Below the pieces are notes generated by a model, which was given only the letters and a program-made list of their open reading frames with translations, did no database searches and was not told where the DNA came from. Of a stretch of DNA of 46,781 bases, positions 17,668 through 26,140 are shown piece by piece. The stretch is from Comamonadaceae bacterium. GTDB lineage: Bacteria; Pseudomonadota; Gammaproteobacteria; Burkholderiales; Burkholderiaceae_C. The stretch is from the NCBI GenBank assembly GCA_947447355.1, contig CANFJF010000022.1, positions 1 to 46,781 of the forward strand, given 5' to 3'. Both the position numbers and the translations under genes were made by a program. Each line of letters opens with the position of its first letter. Position 1 is the first letter of the stretch.

Positions 17668-18675
17668 ATGAAAAAAATAATCAAAAAGACAAACCGAAAA
17701 GCTTGGACCTGCGTTGCAACGCTTGCGCTGGTTTTGATGGCCAACAGCTGGAGTCACGCGCAAACCGCAGCCGAAACGTATCCCAACCGGCCGGTCAAAG
17801 TGATGGTCGGTTATGGCCCCGGGGGCACCGGCGACTTGACCGTGCGATTGGTGGCGCAAAAGTTGGTGGAGAAAACCGGTCAGCCGTTTGTCATCGACAA
17901 CCGACCCAGCGCGGGCGGCATTGTGGCTTCGCAAGTGGCGCAACAATCCACACCCGACGGCTACACCCTGAACTTCATCGCGGCGGGCAATTTCGCCATG
18001 ACGCCATCGCTTTTCAAGTCGCTGCCTTTTGACCCGGTCAAGGACTTCGAAATGGTCTCGCTCATCGGTACCTTCGGCTTTGCCTTGGCCGTCGACAGCA
18101 AGTCGAACATCACCGACACGCGCGGGTTGATCTCTGACGCCAAAGCCAACCCGGGCAAACTGTTCATAGGCACCATTTCGGTTGGCAGCGCACAATTTTT
18201 AGCGGCTGAAGTCTTTCGCTCCATGGCGGGCATTGAAGCCACTATCGTTCCCTACAAAACCTCAGCAGACGTCGTTCGCGCACTGCGCGCCGGTGATGTG
18301 CAAGCTATTTTTGAAACCATCGCGCCGATCATCCCGCATGCCAAAGCCGGCACGATGCGCGTGCTGGGTGTGACCGAATCTCAGCGCTTTCCGAGCCTGC
18401 CGAACGTGCCGACCATTGCCGAAGGCGGTCTGCCGAACTATGAAATCGTTGGCTGGAACGGCATTGCCGTGCCAGCCCGCACGCCACGCGAAGTGATCAA
18501 CAAGCTGAATGCCGACATCAATGCTGTCGTTGTGCAACCCGATCTGCGCCAGAAGTTCCTCGACCTCGGGGTGATCGCCCGCGGCAACACGCCCGAGCAA
18601 ATGACCGCCCTGCTCAAGAAAGACATCGCCTGGTGGCGTGATGTCATCGACAAAGCCAAGATCGCCAAGCAATGA
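17668..18675 (+). CDS. TctC/Bug-family periplasmic solute-binding protein (copy 5)
   Basis: The start is set at ATG 17668 because GGGAG lies nine bases upstream; an in-frame TTG three codons earlier overlaps that site. The 335-residue product has a lysine-rich N-terminus and Sec signal ending SHAQ. Motifs are VKVMVGYGPGGTGDLTVRLV, DNRPSAGGIVAS, DGYTLNFI, VPYKTSADVVRALRAGDVQ and YEIVGWNGIAVPARTP. Its stop overlaps the start of the next gene (ATGA), so it is translationally coupled to the hydroxyacid dehydrogenase and probably imports that enzyme's substrate or its precursor. Confidence 0.93.
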   Translation: MKKIIKKTNRKAWTCVATLALVLMANSWSHAQTAAETYPNRPVKVMVGYGPGGTGDLTVRLVAQKLVEKTGQPFVIDNRPSAGGIVASQVAQQSTPDGYTLNFIAAGNFAMTPSLFKSLPFDPVKDFEMVSLIGTFGFALAVDSKSNITDTRGLISDAKANPGKLFIGTISVGSAQFLAAEVFRSMAGIEATIVPYKTSADVVRALRAGDVQAIFETIAPIIPHAKAGTMRVLGVTESQRFPSLPNVPTIAEGGLPNYEIVGWNGIAVPARTPREVINKLNADINAVVVQPDLRQKFLDLGVIARGNTPEQMTALLKKDIAWWRDVIDKAKIAKQ

Positions 18676-19646
18676 GCGAAGCTCTCAGGACATCGCCTGG
18701 CGCTTCACCTCGCCCCAAGATTTACATCCTCGACGCCTTCCATGAAGCCGGTATGGCGCTGGCCCGGCAACACGCCGATGTGGTCTGCTGGCCCGACCCG
18801 GCCATCCGCAACTGGCCGGAAGAAGCCGACGGCGTGATGGTCCGCATGACACCGATCACGCCAGAGCAACTCGCCCGCGCCCAGCACGTCAAGGTGATCT
18901 GCAAGCAAGGCGTTGGCTACGACACGATTGCCTTAGAGGCCGCCAGAGCGCGCGGCATTCCGGTGTGCCGAACACCGGGCGTGAACAGTGAAGCGGTGGC
19001 CGAAATGGCCTTTGCGCTGGCACTGAGTGTTGCACGCCGCGTAGCGCGCTTTGACCGCATGCTGCGAGCGGGCGTAGACATCGTGCGCCCGCAGCATCTG
19101 GGCATCGAACTGCAGGGCAAAACCATCGGCATCGTCGGCATGGGCAATATCGGTAAATCTGTTGCGCGTAAATGGCTGGGCGCCTTTGATGCCAAGCTGC
19201 TGACGTACGCCCCACGCAGCCCGGCCGACCATTGGAGTGACCTGCCCCACACCCGCGTGGCCATGCTGCACGAGATGCTGCCGCAGGTGGATGTGCTGAC
19301 CTTGCACCTGCCACTGAGCGCCGAAAGCCATCACATGATTGGCCGCGAAGAGTTGGCGCTGATGAAACAAAGCGCCATCCTCATCAACGTTTCGCGCGGC
19401 GGTCTTGTTGACGAGCAAGCGCTCTTTGCGTCGATGTCTAGCGGCCATCTGTTTGGCGCAGGTCTGGATGTCTTTGAGGTTGAGCCGCCGCCGGCCGACT
19501 ATCCGCTGCTGCAACTGGAAAACTTGGTAGCGACACCGCACGCGGCTGGCGGCACGCACGAAACCCAAGAGAGAAGCGCCTGGCAAGTGGCGCAACAAGT
19601 CATCGACGTGCTGCAAGGAAAACCGCCGGCGAACTGCCTCAACTGA
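18672..19646 (+). CDS. D-isomer-specific 2-hydroxyacid dehydrogenase
   Basis: The 324-residue NAD(P)-dependent enzyme interconverts a D-2-hydroxy acid and the 2-keto acid. The Rossmann motif is IGIVGMGNIGKSVAR (near residue 152). The catalytic Arg is in NVSRGGLVDE (near 239), the Glu in DVFEVEPP (near 268) and the His in ATPHAAGGT (near 287). The N-terminal lid has VKVICKQGVGYDTIAL. The overall pattern resembles SerA, glyoxylate or hydroxypyruvate reductases; a serine-biosynthetic role is unlikely in this setting. ATGA overlap with tctC copy 5. Confidence 0.92.
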   Translation: MSEALRTSPGASPRPKIYILDAFHEAGMALARQHADVVCWPDPAIRNWPEEADGVMVRMTPITPEQLARAQHVKVICKQGVGYDTIALEAARARGIPVCRTPGVNSEAVAEMAFALALSVARRVARFDRMLRAGVDIVRPQHLGIELQGKTIGIVGMGNIGKSVARKWLGAFDAKLLTYAPRSPADHWSDLPHTRVAMLHEMLPQVDVLTLHLPLSAESHHMIGREELALMKQSAILINVSRGGLVDEQALFASMSSGHLFGAGLDVFEVEPPPADYPLLQLENLVATPHAAGGTHETQERSAWQVAQQVIDVLQGKPPANCLN

Positions 19647-19706
19647 TCTACCGGCAAGCTGCACCGCCTTCCCCAAATACTCAAACCTGACCTCGAAATC
19701 TCCGCC

Positions 19707-20636
19707 ATGCCCCAGTCGCAACCAACCCCTTCGGCCGCCATCCTCGGTGTCATGCATCAAGCACCCCACGCGGCGTTGCCTGCCGGCAGCTGTGATTGCC
19801 ACACGCATGTGTTCGGGCCAACCGACCGCTACCCGTTGGCCGCAGACCGGCAGTACACGCCGGGCCAAGCCCGACTCGAAGACATGCTGCGCCTGCACGA
19901 CCAACTCGGCATCGAGCGCGTGGTCATCGTGCATCCCAGCCCCTACGGCAGCGACAACAGTTGCACGCTAGACGCCCTGCTGGCGCTGGGCGAACGTGGT
20001 CGTGGTGTGGCAGTGATCGACGAAAAGACCAGCGACGCACAGCTGCAAGCCATGCATGACGCCGGTGTGCGCGGTATCCGCATCAATCTCGAAACCGACG
20101 GCATTCACGACCCGGCACTGGCCACGCGCCAATTGCAATGGGCGCATGACCGTGTCAAAGACCTCGGCTGGCATGTGCAGATTTACACCAACCTAGCGGT
20201 CTTCGCATCCCTCGAGTCCGTGCTGGATCAGCTCTCAGTGCCGGTGGTACTGGATCACTTTTGCCGTGCGCAGGCGGCACTTGGACCCCAGCAACCACAC
20301 TTCAACACCTTGCTGCAACGGGTGCGCCAAGGCCAAGTCTGGGTCAAGCTGTCGGCGCCGCACCGTATTTCCAACGCACCTGATTGTGCCGATGCTGCGG
20401 CCATGGCGCAGGCCTTGATCGCCGCCAATCCAGACCGCCTGCTGTGGGGTAGTGATTGGCCCCACCCCGGTGCAGCGCCGGGCAAGCCGAGACAGCGCGA
20501 GGTGGTTGAAACCTTTCATCCGATTGACGATGGCCGTGCGTTGAACCGCTTGCTCGAATGGGTCAACGACCCCGTCACTCTGAAAAAAATTCTAGTCGAC
20601 AACCCAGCCCGTTTGTACGACTTCAAAACACCCTAA
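19707..20636 (+). CDS. Amidohydrolase-2 family hydrolase (2-pyrone-4,6-dicarboxylate lactonase-like)
   Basis: The 309-residue TIM-barrel hydrolase starts its catalytic domain with SCDCHTHVFGPTDRYPLA, the two histidines of the metal or substrate site, and ends it with WGSDWPHPG, the catalytic aspartate. VVLDHFCRAQ and WVKLSAPHRIS lie between. This pattern is that of LigI-like lactonases and related dicarboxylate hydrolases. It follows the hydroxyacid dehydrogenase by 60 bases and precedes tctC copy 6 by 19, so it belongs to the same catabolic group. The ribosome site is weak and an internal ATG at 19752 is an alternative start; neither choice affects the domain. Confidence 0.88.
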   Translation: MPQSQPTPSAAILGVMHQAPHAALPAGSCDCHTHVFGPTDRYPLAADRQYTPGQARLEDMLRLHDQLGIERVVIVHPSPYGSDNSCTLDALLALGERGRGVAVIDEKTSDAQLQAMHDAGVRGIRINLETDGIHDPALATRQLQWAHDRVKDLGWHVQIYTNLAVFASLESVLDQLSVPVVLDHFCRAQAALGPQQPHFNTLLQRVRQGQVWVKLSAPHRISNAPDCADAAAMAQALIAANPDRLLWGSDWPHPGAAPGKPRQREVVETFHPIDDGRALNRLLEWVNDPVTLKKILVDNPARLYDFKTP

Positions 20637-20655
20637 TGCTTCCGGAGATTCGCTC

Positions 20656-21642
20656 ATGAGCATCCACACCGACAGCAACCGCAGGCGATTCCATCAAACA
20701 CTCGGTGCCTTGATAGCCACCGGCTTGAGTCTGCAAAGCTCGCAGACGCAGGCCCAAGATAACAAGCCCATCCGCATCATCGTGCCGTTTGCCACCGGTG
20801 GCAGCAATGACATTGTGGGCCGAAGCATGGCGCAGCAGCTCAGCACCCGTTTGAAGCGCTCCGTGATTGTGGACAACATGCCGGGCGCTGGCGGTGCCAT
20901 TGGCTCCGCGGCGGTCGCCCGCGCTGAACCCGACGGCAACACCTTGCTGCTTATTTCTTCGACCTTCACGATGAACGCCTCCATCATGAAGCTCAGCTAC
21001 GACCCGGTGAAGTCGTTCACACCCGTGGCCATGCTCGGTATGGGCCCCAGCGTGATTGTGGTGGCGGCCAGCCTGCCCGTGAACTCCATCAAGGAGTTGA
21101 TCGATTACTCGAAGAAAAACCCGGGCAAAGTCTTTTTTGGCTCGGCGGGTGTCGCCAGCTTTCAGCACTTCGCCATTGAGTTGTTCAAGCTGCGCACAGG
21201 CGCTGACCTGACCGTTGTTCATTACAAAGGCGGCGGACCCGCGTTGATGGATTTGGCCGCCGGCCACGTGCATGTGTCTTTGGGCAGCCTGATTCAGATG
21301 CAAACTTTCTTGCGCGCCGGGAAGATCAAAATTCTGGGCGTTGCCGGTCACCGCCGTGTCGACTTGATTCCAGACGTACAAACGCTGAAAGAAACGGGGG
21401 TCGATGTCGAAGTGAGCAACTGGTGGGGCCTACTGGCACCAGCGGGAACGCCTATCAGCGTGGTCGACCGATTCAACCGAGAGGCAAATGCAGCCCTAGC
21501 GGAACCCGACATGAAAAAGCGCTTCGCCAGCGAAGGCGCTGACCCCATGCCGATGTCACGCGCCGATTTTGACAAATTCATGGCAGAAGAAACCGCCAAG
21601 TGGGCCAGAGTCGCCCATGAGACCGGCATCAAAATCGAATAA
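20656..21642 (+). CDS. TctC/Bug-family periplasmic solute-binding protein (copy 6)
   Basis: The 328-residue protein begins with a twin-arginine-like signal (SNRRRFHQTLGALIATGLSL) ending QTQAQ, and CGGAGA precedes the ATG. Motifs are IRIIVPFATGGSNDIVGRSM, DNMPGAGGAIGSAAV, DGNTLLLIS (Asn in place of the usual Tyr), VHYKGGGPALMDLAAG and EVSNWWGLLAPAGTP. It is followed 13 bases later by the dioxygenase gene. Confidence 0.93.
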   Translation: MSIHTDSNRRRFHQTLGALIATGLSLQSSQTQAQDNKPIRIIVPFATGGSNDIVGRSMAQQLSTRLKRSVIVDNMPGAGGAIGSAAVARAEPDGNTLLLISSTFTMNASIMKLSYDPVKSFTPVAMLGMGPSVIVVAASLPVNSIKELIDYSKKNPGKVFFGSAGVASFQHFAIELFKLRTGADLTVVHYKGGGPALMDLAAGHVHVSLGSLIQMQTFLRAGKIKILGVAGHRRVDLIPDVQTLKETGVDVEVSNWWGLLAPAGTPISVVDRFNREANAALAEPDMKKRFASEGADPMPMSRADFDKFMAEETAKWARVAHETGIKIE

Positions 21643-21655
21643 GGAAAGCGACATC

Positions 21656-22504
21656 GTGAACACCCTCCAATGCAAGGTCAACGAAATTCTAGGCGCTGAA
21701 ATTTCAGGCATTGATCTCACGCAGCCCGTCAACGACGCCACTCGAGACGAGCTCAATGCGCTATTTGCGCAGCATGCAGTGCTTGTTTTTCGGGACCAGC
21801 CGCTGACACCTCCGCAGTTCATGCGTGGGGCCGAAATTTTCGGCAGACTGATGGAACAGCAAATTAAAAAATTTGTACTGCCTGACTATCCCTTGGTCGG
21901 CAGTAACTCGACCAAAGACCTGCCACGTAAAAACGGCAAGTTGCAGGTGCGCGGCGAAAATTACCACACCGATCACTCGAACGACCTCGCGCCCCCCAAG
22001 GCGACCAGCCTGATGGCGGTGCAGATTCCGTCTGACGGTGGGGACACGCAGTTTGTCGACGTGCGGCGCGCTTATGACGATTTGTCAGAGACCCAAAAGA
22101 CAGCCCTTCAGCACCTTCGCTCCAGGCATGTGCATGAAAGCAGCCGTAGCCCGCGCAGCTTTGCCAAACTGAGCCCGACAGACATGGCCAAAATTCCACA
22201 CACCGAGCAACCGCTGGTCATCAAGCACCCTGTGAGTGGCCGTCCGGCGCTGTACTTGAACACGGGGCGCATGGAGGGCATCGAAGGCATGGACGCCGAT
22301 GCAGGCTTTGCGCTGATTGATGAGCTATACCGGCACGCCACCCAGCCCCAATACGAGTACCGCCATCAATGGCGCGTCGGCGATATGGTGATCTGGGACA
22401 ACCGCAGTGTGATGCACCAAGCCAATGCCGACTATGACCCCGAAGAATATCGTTACCTGTACAGGGTCATGCTGCAAGGTGACAAGTTAGAGCCATTTGT
22501 TTGA
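21656..22504 (+). CDS. TauD/TfdA family Fe(II)/2-oxoglutarate dioxygenase
   Basis: GTG at 21656 is taken as the start, preceded by AAGGAAAG, giving 282 residues, the family length; the frame remains open upstream into the tctC 3' end. Iron ligands are the HxD in NYHTDHSND (near residue 105) and the distal His in WDNRSVMHQA (near 254), with the 2-oxoglutarate Arg in YLYRVML near 271. These enzymes hydroxylate a substrate with loss of succinate and CO2, often releasing sulfite, a phenol or an alcohol by C-S or C-O cleavage. It ends the catabolic group, and could make the acid that the other enzymes degrade. Substrate unknown. Confidence 0.9.
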   Translation: MNTLQCKVNEILGAEISGIDLTQPVNDATRDELNALFAQHAVLVFRDQPLTPPQFMRGAEIFGRLMEQQIKKFVLPDYPLVGSNSTKDLPRKNGKLQVRGENYHTDHSNDLAPPKATSLMAVQIPSDGGDTQFVDVRRAYDDLSETQKTALQHLRSRHVHESSRSPRSFAKLSPTDMAKIPHTEQPLVIKHPVSGRPALYLNTGRMEGIEGMDADAGFALIDELYRHATQPQYEYRHQWRVGDMVIWDNRSVMHQANADYDPEEYRYLYRVMLQGDKLEPFV

Positions 22505-22550
22505 GATAGAACAATTACATTCTTTTATATGTATCTTTCCGTTAAAAATA

Positions 22551-22579
22551 TTGCTTAATAATGAATAGTAATCGATACT
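22551..22579 (+). promoter_or_regulatory. Candidate sigma-70 promoter before the HTH-REC gene
   Basis: TTGCTT (22551-22556) and GATACT (22574-22579) are separated by 17 bases in an AT-rich island that contrasts with the GC-rich genes. The next gene starts 104 bases downstream, leaving a long leader. Four of six bases match each consensus; treat as a candidate only. Confidence 0.35.
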
Positions 22580-22682
22580 CTTCAGCTTAGAGACCACGCA
22601 AGAATAAGACACCACACATGTGCTGTCATCAACACAGGGAACCTCCCGATGATTCCCTTCGCGCCTGGTCAAGAAAGAAAAT

Positions 22683-23342
22683 ATGACTATGGACTTTGTA
22701 GGAATTGGTGAAGCCACAAAAATGTTGGGACTGTCCCGCACATCCATTCAGAAACTGGTGGATTCAGGGAAACTCCCGGCCGTCAAAACCAATGGCGGGC
22801 ACCGTCGAATTTTGCGCAGCTCTATTGAAGCGTTAAATCAAAAAATGGGGCACAAAGCCATGCTCCGTTTGGCGTCTTCTCAGCCTGGCAGTCAGCACAA
22901 TTTGGCCGACCTACACACTGATCAAGAACACATTCAGATCCTGATTGTCGAAGACGACGAACCCACCGCCAGTCTCTTGGTGGCTTTGTTTGAAACGCAC
23001 TACCCCGACATCAAATGCACTGTCGCCGTTGACGGGCTAGATGCCGTCTTGCAACTCGAGCGCATGCGGCCACGGATTCTCATCACCGACCTGAACATGG
23101 AGCCCTTCGATGGGTTTCGCCTGCTCAACATGGTGTTCAGCCGCGCGGAATATCAGGGCATTTCAACCATTGTCATGTCGGGCTTGAGCGACACCGAGAT
23201 TCAACAACGCGGAGGGCTTCCGCCTGAAGTGCTATTTCTGCCAAAGCCGATTAGCATGGACCGTCTACGTGGCTTCCTGGACGCGCATGTCCAGCTCCAT
23301 CGGCACTACCGGACACTGGCCGGAGCAAGTCAGGCGCTCTAA
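22683..23342 (+). CDS. Orphan regulator: excisionase-type HTH followed by receiver domain
   Basis: The 219-residue protein has an N-terminal MerR/excisionase-like winged helix (residues 5-55; GIGEATKMLGLSRTSIQKLV then NGGHRRILRSSIEA), a linker, then a receiver domain (83-205) with acidic residues 90-92, phospho-acceptor Asp136 in LITDLNMEPFDG, Ser166 and Lys188 in LPKPI. The DNA-binding domain precedes the receiver, the reverse of the usual response-regulator order. No kinase gene adjoins it. A GAAAG stretch before the ATG is the probable ribosome site; a second ATG two codons later is possible. Confidence 0.88.
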   Translation: MTMDFVGIGEATKMLGLSRTSIQKLVDSGKLPAVKTNGGHRRILRSSIEALNQKMGHKAMLRLASSQPGSQHNLADLHTDQEHIQILIVEDDEPTASLLVALFETHYPDIKCTVAVDGLDAVLQLERMRPRILITDLNMEPFDGFRLLNMVFSRAEYQGISTIVMSGLSDTEIQQRGGLPPEVLFLPKPISMDRLRGFLDAHVQLHRHYRTLAGASQAL

Positions 23343-23439
23343 GCGGTAGGCATGTAACTGGCTACAATCGCGCGCTGAAGGAAGAGCCAGAAGAGCAGCC
23401 GGATGCCCCGGTGGCGCTGAAGCTTTAACCGGCACCACC

Positions 23440-23883
23440 ATGAACATTCTGAAATATCTGACTTTGCTGTGCACGGCCTGCGTTCTTCTGGCCTGCAGCA
23501 GCGTGGACATTCGACCCACGAGCAAAGATGGTGGCCCCGCGCCGGAACCGTCAACTGCGCAACTGGCCGGCGACATGCCGATTCCCCAAGGCGCCACGAT
23601 ACGCCCACAAGAGACCTTGGTGATGGGCTCAGGCAACCGCTGGATGGGACGCATCAGCTTGAGCGTTCCAGGCGAGTCACAAGCGATTTACACCTATTAC
23701 CGTGATGGCTTGCCAAGCGCTGGCTGGGTCCTGACGTCCAGCTCTTACTCAAAACTGAGTTTTCTGACCTTCAGCAAAGCAGAACGGGTGGCAACGGTTC
23801 AAATCCAATCAGCCAGTTTTGGCGGCCATGAGGTGACCATCACGGTCACCCCAGCCACCAAGCCAGGCAACGCAACGCCCTGA
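23440..23883 (+). CDS. Small predicted lipoprotein of unknown function
   Basis: The 147-residue protein has a lipoprotein signal: a hydrophobic run and lipobox LLAC with the lipidated Cys at residue 19. The mature part has a Pro/Ser-rich linker, then a region with MPIPQGATIRPQETLVMG and a short alpha-beta-like segment (AIYTYYRDGLPSAGWVL) that resembles small outer-membrane-associated lipoproteins of proteobacteria. I do not recognise a function. It stands alone between an orphan regulator and the convergent CBS-protein gene. Confidence 0.78.
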   Translation: MNILKYLTLLCTACVLLACSSVDIRPTSKDGGPAPEPSTAQLAGDMPIPQGATIRPQETLVMGSGNRWMGRISLSVPGESQAIYTYYRDGLPSAGWVLTSSSYSKLSFLTFSKAERVATVQIQSASFGGHEVTITVTPATKPGNATP

Positions 23884-23900
23884 ATTTTTTACTGGCTTGC

Positions 23901-25229
23901 TCAGCCAGCCACTTGTCGGCTCGCCAGCACTTTGTCGATGCGCCGGCCGTCCAAGTCAAGCACCTCAAATCGCCAACCAACACAATCGACAGTTTCACCC
24001 ACCATCGGGAGCCGACCTGAAACGCTTTGAAGCAGCCCGGCTACCGTGTTGTAGCGGCCTCGCTCCTCTTCCGGCAGCTGTTTGATGTCCAAACGCGCTT
24101 TGAGCTCAGACACCGGCATCACGCCGTCCAGCAACCAGCTGCCGTCAGGCCGCTGCGTCGCCCATGCGTCAAGCTGTGCGCCTGGTGGTAATTCACCCGT
24201 GATGGCTTCCAGCATGTCCATCGGTGTGACCAGCCCCTGCACCACGCCATACTCATCGACCACCAACAGGATCCGCGTCGAGCGTGCTCGAAACTGTTCA
24301 AGCAGCTCCATGCCGCTGAGCGACTCCGGCACAAACACAGCCGGCACTGCATAAGCGCCTACGCGGTCTTCTACAGGAACGGATGCGACCTGAGCCAGCC
24401 CACGCACCATCAGCAGATCGGCGACCTTGACCACCCCCACCACATCATCAAGCCCACCGCGGCAAACCGGATACCAGGAGTGGCCACTGATGCTGGCTTT
24501 GGCCTTGGCTTGCGCCACTGTGTCACTGGCCTCGAGCCATTCAATATCAGCGCGCGGCAACATCAACGACGGCAGCAACCTGTCATCCAGCAAAAAGACG
24601 TTTTGCACCATCTGGTGCTCATGCGCTTCAATCAGACCGGCACTCACGCCCTCCTCCAGGCTGGCGGCGATCTCTTCTTCAGTCACCGCCCGGCTTGCTG
24701 CGTTGTCGACGCGTAGCAGCTTCAATACTGTTTGCGTGCTGAATGACAGCAAGCGAACAAACGGCCGCGCAGCGCTGGCCACCCACATCATGGGGCGTGA
24801 TACAAGTCGCGCCACGGTTTCAGGGTAAAGCTGTCCGATGCGTTTGGGCACCAGCTCGCCAAAAACGATGGTGATGTAGGTGATGATGACGACAACAATT
24901 GCCGTCGCGGAAATGTCTGCGGCTGGCCCCGTGACGCCCCACGTTTGAATCCATGCCGACAGGCCGCCACTGAAGGCTGCCTCGCCAATGATGCCGTTGA
25001 CCATACCGATCGACGTGATACCGACCTGGACCGATGACAAAAACTGCGTCGGGTTTTCCAGCAAGCTCAGCGCAGCCTGTGAGCCCTTGTCGCCGCCTTC
25101 TGCGGCCGCTGCCAGTCTCGCCTTGCGGCTCGACGCAAGGGCCAGCTCCGACATGGCAAAGACCCCGTTCAGGAGGGTCAACAGAGCAATCAGCAAAATA
25201 TCCATGAATCCAGACGAAAATAAAGACAT
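23901..25229 (-). CDS. CorC/HlyC family membrane protein (DUF21 + CBS pair + CorC_HlyC)
   Basis: The 442-residue protein has an N-terminal DUF21 membrane region of about four helices (MDILLIALLTLLNGVFAMSE; IVVVIITYITIVFGELVPK), a CBS pair near residues 205-340 (LPSLMLPRADIEWLEASDT; LLVVDEYGVVQGLVTPMDML) and a C-terminal CorC_HlyC domain near 355-435. The family includes magnesium/cobalt efflux and cation-transport proteins (CNNM relatives); the old haemolysin name is misleading. An internal Met at 25205 (MDILLIALL) is a good alternative start. As annotated, its ATG overlaps the divergent apaH ATG in the four bases CATG. Confidence 0.9.
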   Translation of the reverse strand: MSLFSSGFMDILLIALLTLLNGVFAMSELALASSRKARLAAAAEGGDKGSQAALSLLENPTQFLSSVQVGITSIGMVNGIIGEAAFSGGLSAWIQTWGVTGPAADISATAIVVVIITYITIVFGELVPKRIGQLYPETVARLVSRPMMWVASAARPFVRLLSFSTQTVLKLLRVDNAASRAVTEEEIAASLEEGVSAGLIEAHEHQMVQNVFLLDDRLLPSLMLPRADIEWLEASDTVAQAKAKASISGHSWYPVCRGGLDDVVGVVKVADLLMVRGLAQVASVPVEDRVGAYAVPAVFVPESLSGMELLEQFRARSTRILLVVDEYGVVQGLVTPMDMLEAITGELPPGAQLDAWATQRPDGSWLLDGVMPVSELKARLDIKQLPEEERGRYNTVAGLLQSVSGRLPMVGETVDCVGWRFEVLDLDGRRIDKVLASRQVAG

Positions 25230-26091
25230 GGCACTTTACTTCATTGGCGACCTCCAAGGCTGCCACGAACCGCTGCAACAACTTTTGCAGCGCATCGATT
25301 TTTCACCCAGCCGCGACACACTTTATCTGCTGGGCGACCTTGTCAACCGGGGTCCCGACTCTCTGAAAGTTTTGCGAACTGTCATGCAGCTCGGCGACGC
25401 GGCGCAAAGTTTGCTCGGCAACCATGACCTGCATTTGCTCACCGTGGGCTACGGCCTGCGCCAGCAGCACAAGGGCGATACGCTCAACGCCATCTTGCAG
25501 GCGCCCGACCGCGAAGCCTTGCTTGACTGGGTGCGGCATCGGCACATGGCACTTCACGTACAGGGCTGGTTGATGGTCCATGCGGGCGTGCTGCCGCAAT
25601 GGACAAGGGCACAAACGTTGGCATTGGCAGCAGAAGTCGAGCAAGCTTTGCGAAGTGCGCAGGCTGCTGAATTTTTAAGCACCATGTATGGCAATACGCC
25701 GACTGGCTGGAACGACAGCCTTACAGGCCATGACCGTCTGCGCGTGATCGTCAACGCCCTCACGCGCTTGCGTTTTTGCACGCCGGAAGGTGAGATGGAA
25801 TTCAAAGCCAAGGGCTCAGCAGACACGACGCCCCTTGGCTACATGCCTTGGTTCAAAGTGCCAGGACGGCTGACGGCTGACACGCCAATCGCTTTTGGGC
25901 ACTGGTCGACTGTCGGTCTGGATGCCCCAGAAGGCAAGCCCGTCTTGCGCAACAACACACTGGCGCTGGACACCGGTTGCGTTTGGGGCAACTGCCTGAC
26001 AGCAGCCAAACTGAGTGAGGTGAAGGGCGATGCACCTGGCACTTTCGAGCTTTTTTCAGTCGATTGCGAGGCCATGCAGACGCATGATTGA
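25228..26091 (+). CDS. apaH: Symmetrical bis(5'-nucleosyl)-tetraphosphatase
   Basis: The 287-residue enzyme hydrolyses Ap4A to two ADP and also removes caps from nucleoside-tetraphosphate-capped RNA. Metallophosphatase motifs are in order: FIGDLQGCHEP (residues 5-15), LGDLVNRGPDS (about 35-45), LLGNHDLHLL (about 62-71), HAGVLPQW (about 117) and the late FGHWS. The open frame extends upstream, but the family N-terminus MALYFIGDLQG begins at 25228. The ribosome site is weak. Position opposite a membrane CBS protein is not informative. A strong bidirectional hairpin follows. Confidence 0.95.
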   Translation: MALYFIGDLQGCHEPLQQLLQRIDFSPSRDTLYLLGDLVNRGPDSLKVLRTVMQLGDAAQSLLGNHDLHLLTVGYGLRQQHKGDTLNAILQAPDREALLDWVRHRHMALHVQGWLMVHAGVLPQWTRAQTLALAAEVEQALRSAQAAEFLSTMYGNTPTGWNDSLTGHDRLRVIVNALTRLRFCTPEGEMEFKAKGSADTTPLGYMPWFKVPGRLTADTPIAFGHWSTVGLDAPEGKPVLRNNTLALDTGCVWGNCLTAAKLSEVKGDAPGTFELFSVDCEAMQTHD

Positions 26092-26095
26092 CAAG

Positions 26096-26128
26096 AAAAA
26101 CCCGGCACCGCGAGGAACCGGGTTTTTT
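26096..26128. terminator. Bidirectional rho-independent terminator between apaH and rhlE
   Basis: AAAAACCCGG pairs with CCGGGTTTTT around a 12-base loop, with A runs on one side and T runs on the other, so it serves both convergent genes. Confidence 0.88.
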
Positions 26129-26140
26129 AACCCGCAGAGA

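Noticed and set aside
18933..19934. 333-residue minus-strand open frame
   Set aside because: Antisense to the hydroxyacid dehydrogenase with all catalytic residues intact.
23892..23908. Terminator between the lipoprotein and CBS-protein genes
   Set aside because: A 6-base stem exists but no T run follows it on either strand.
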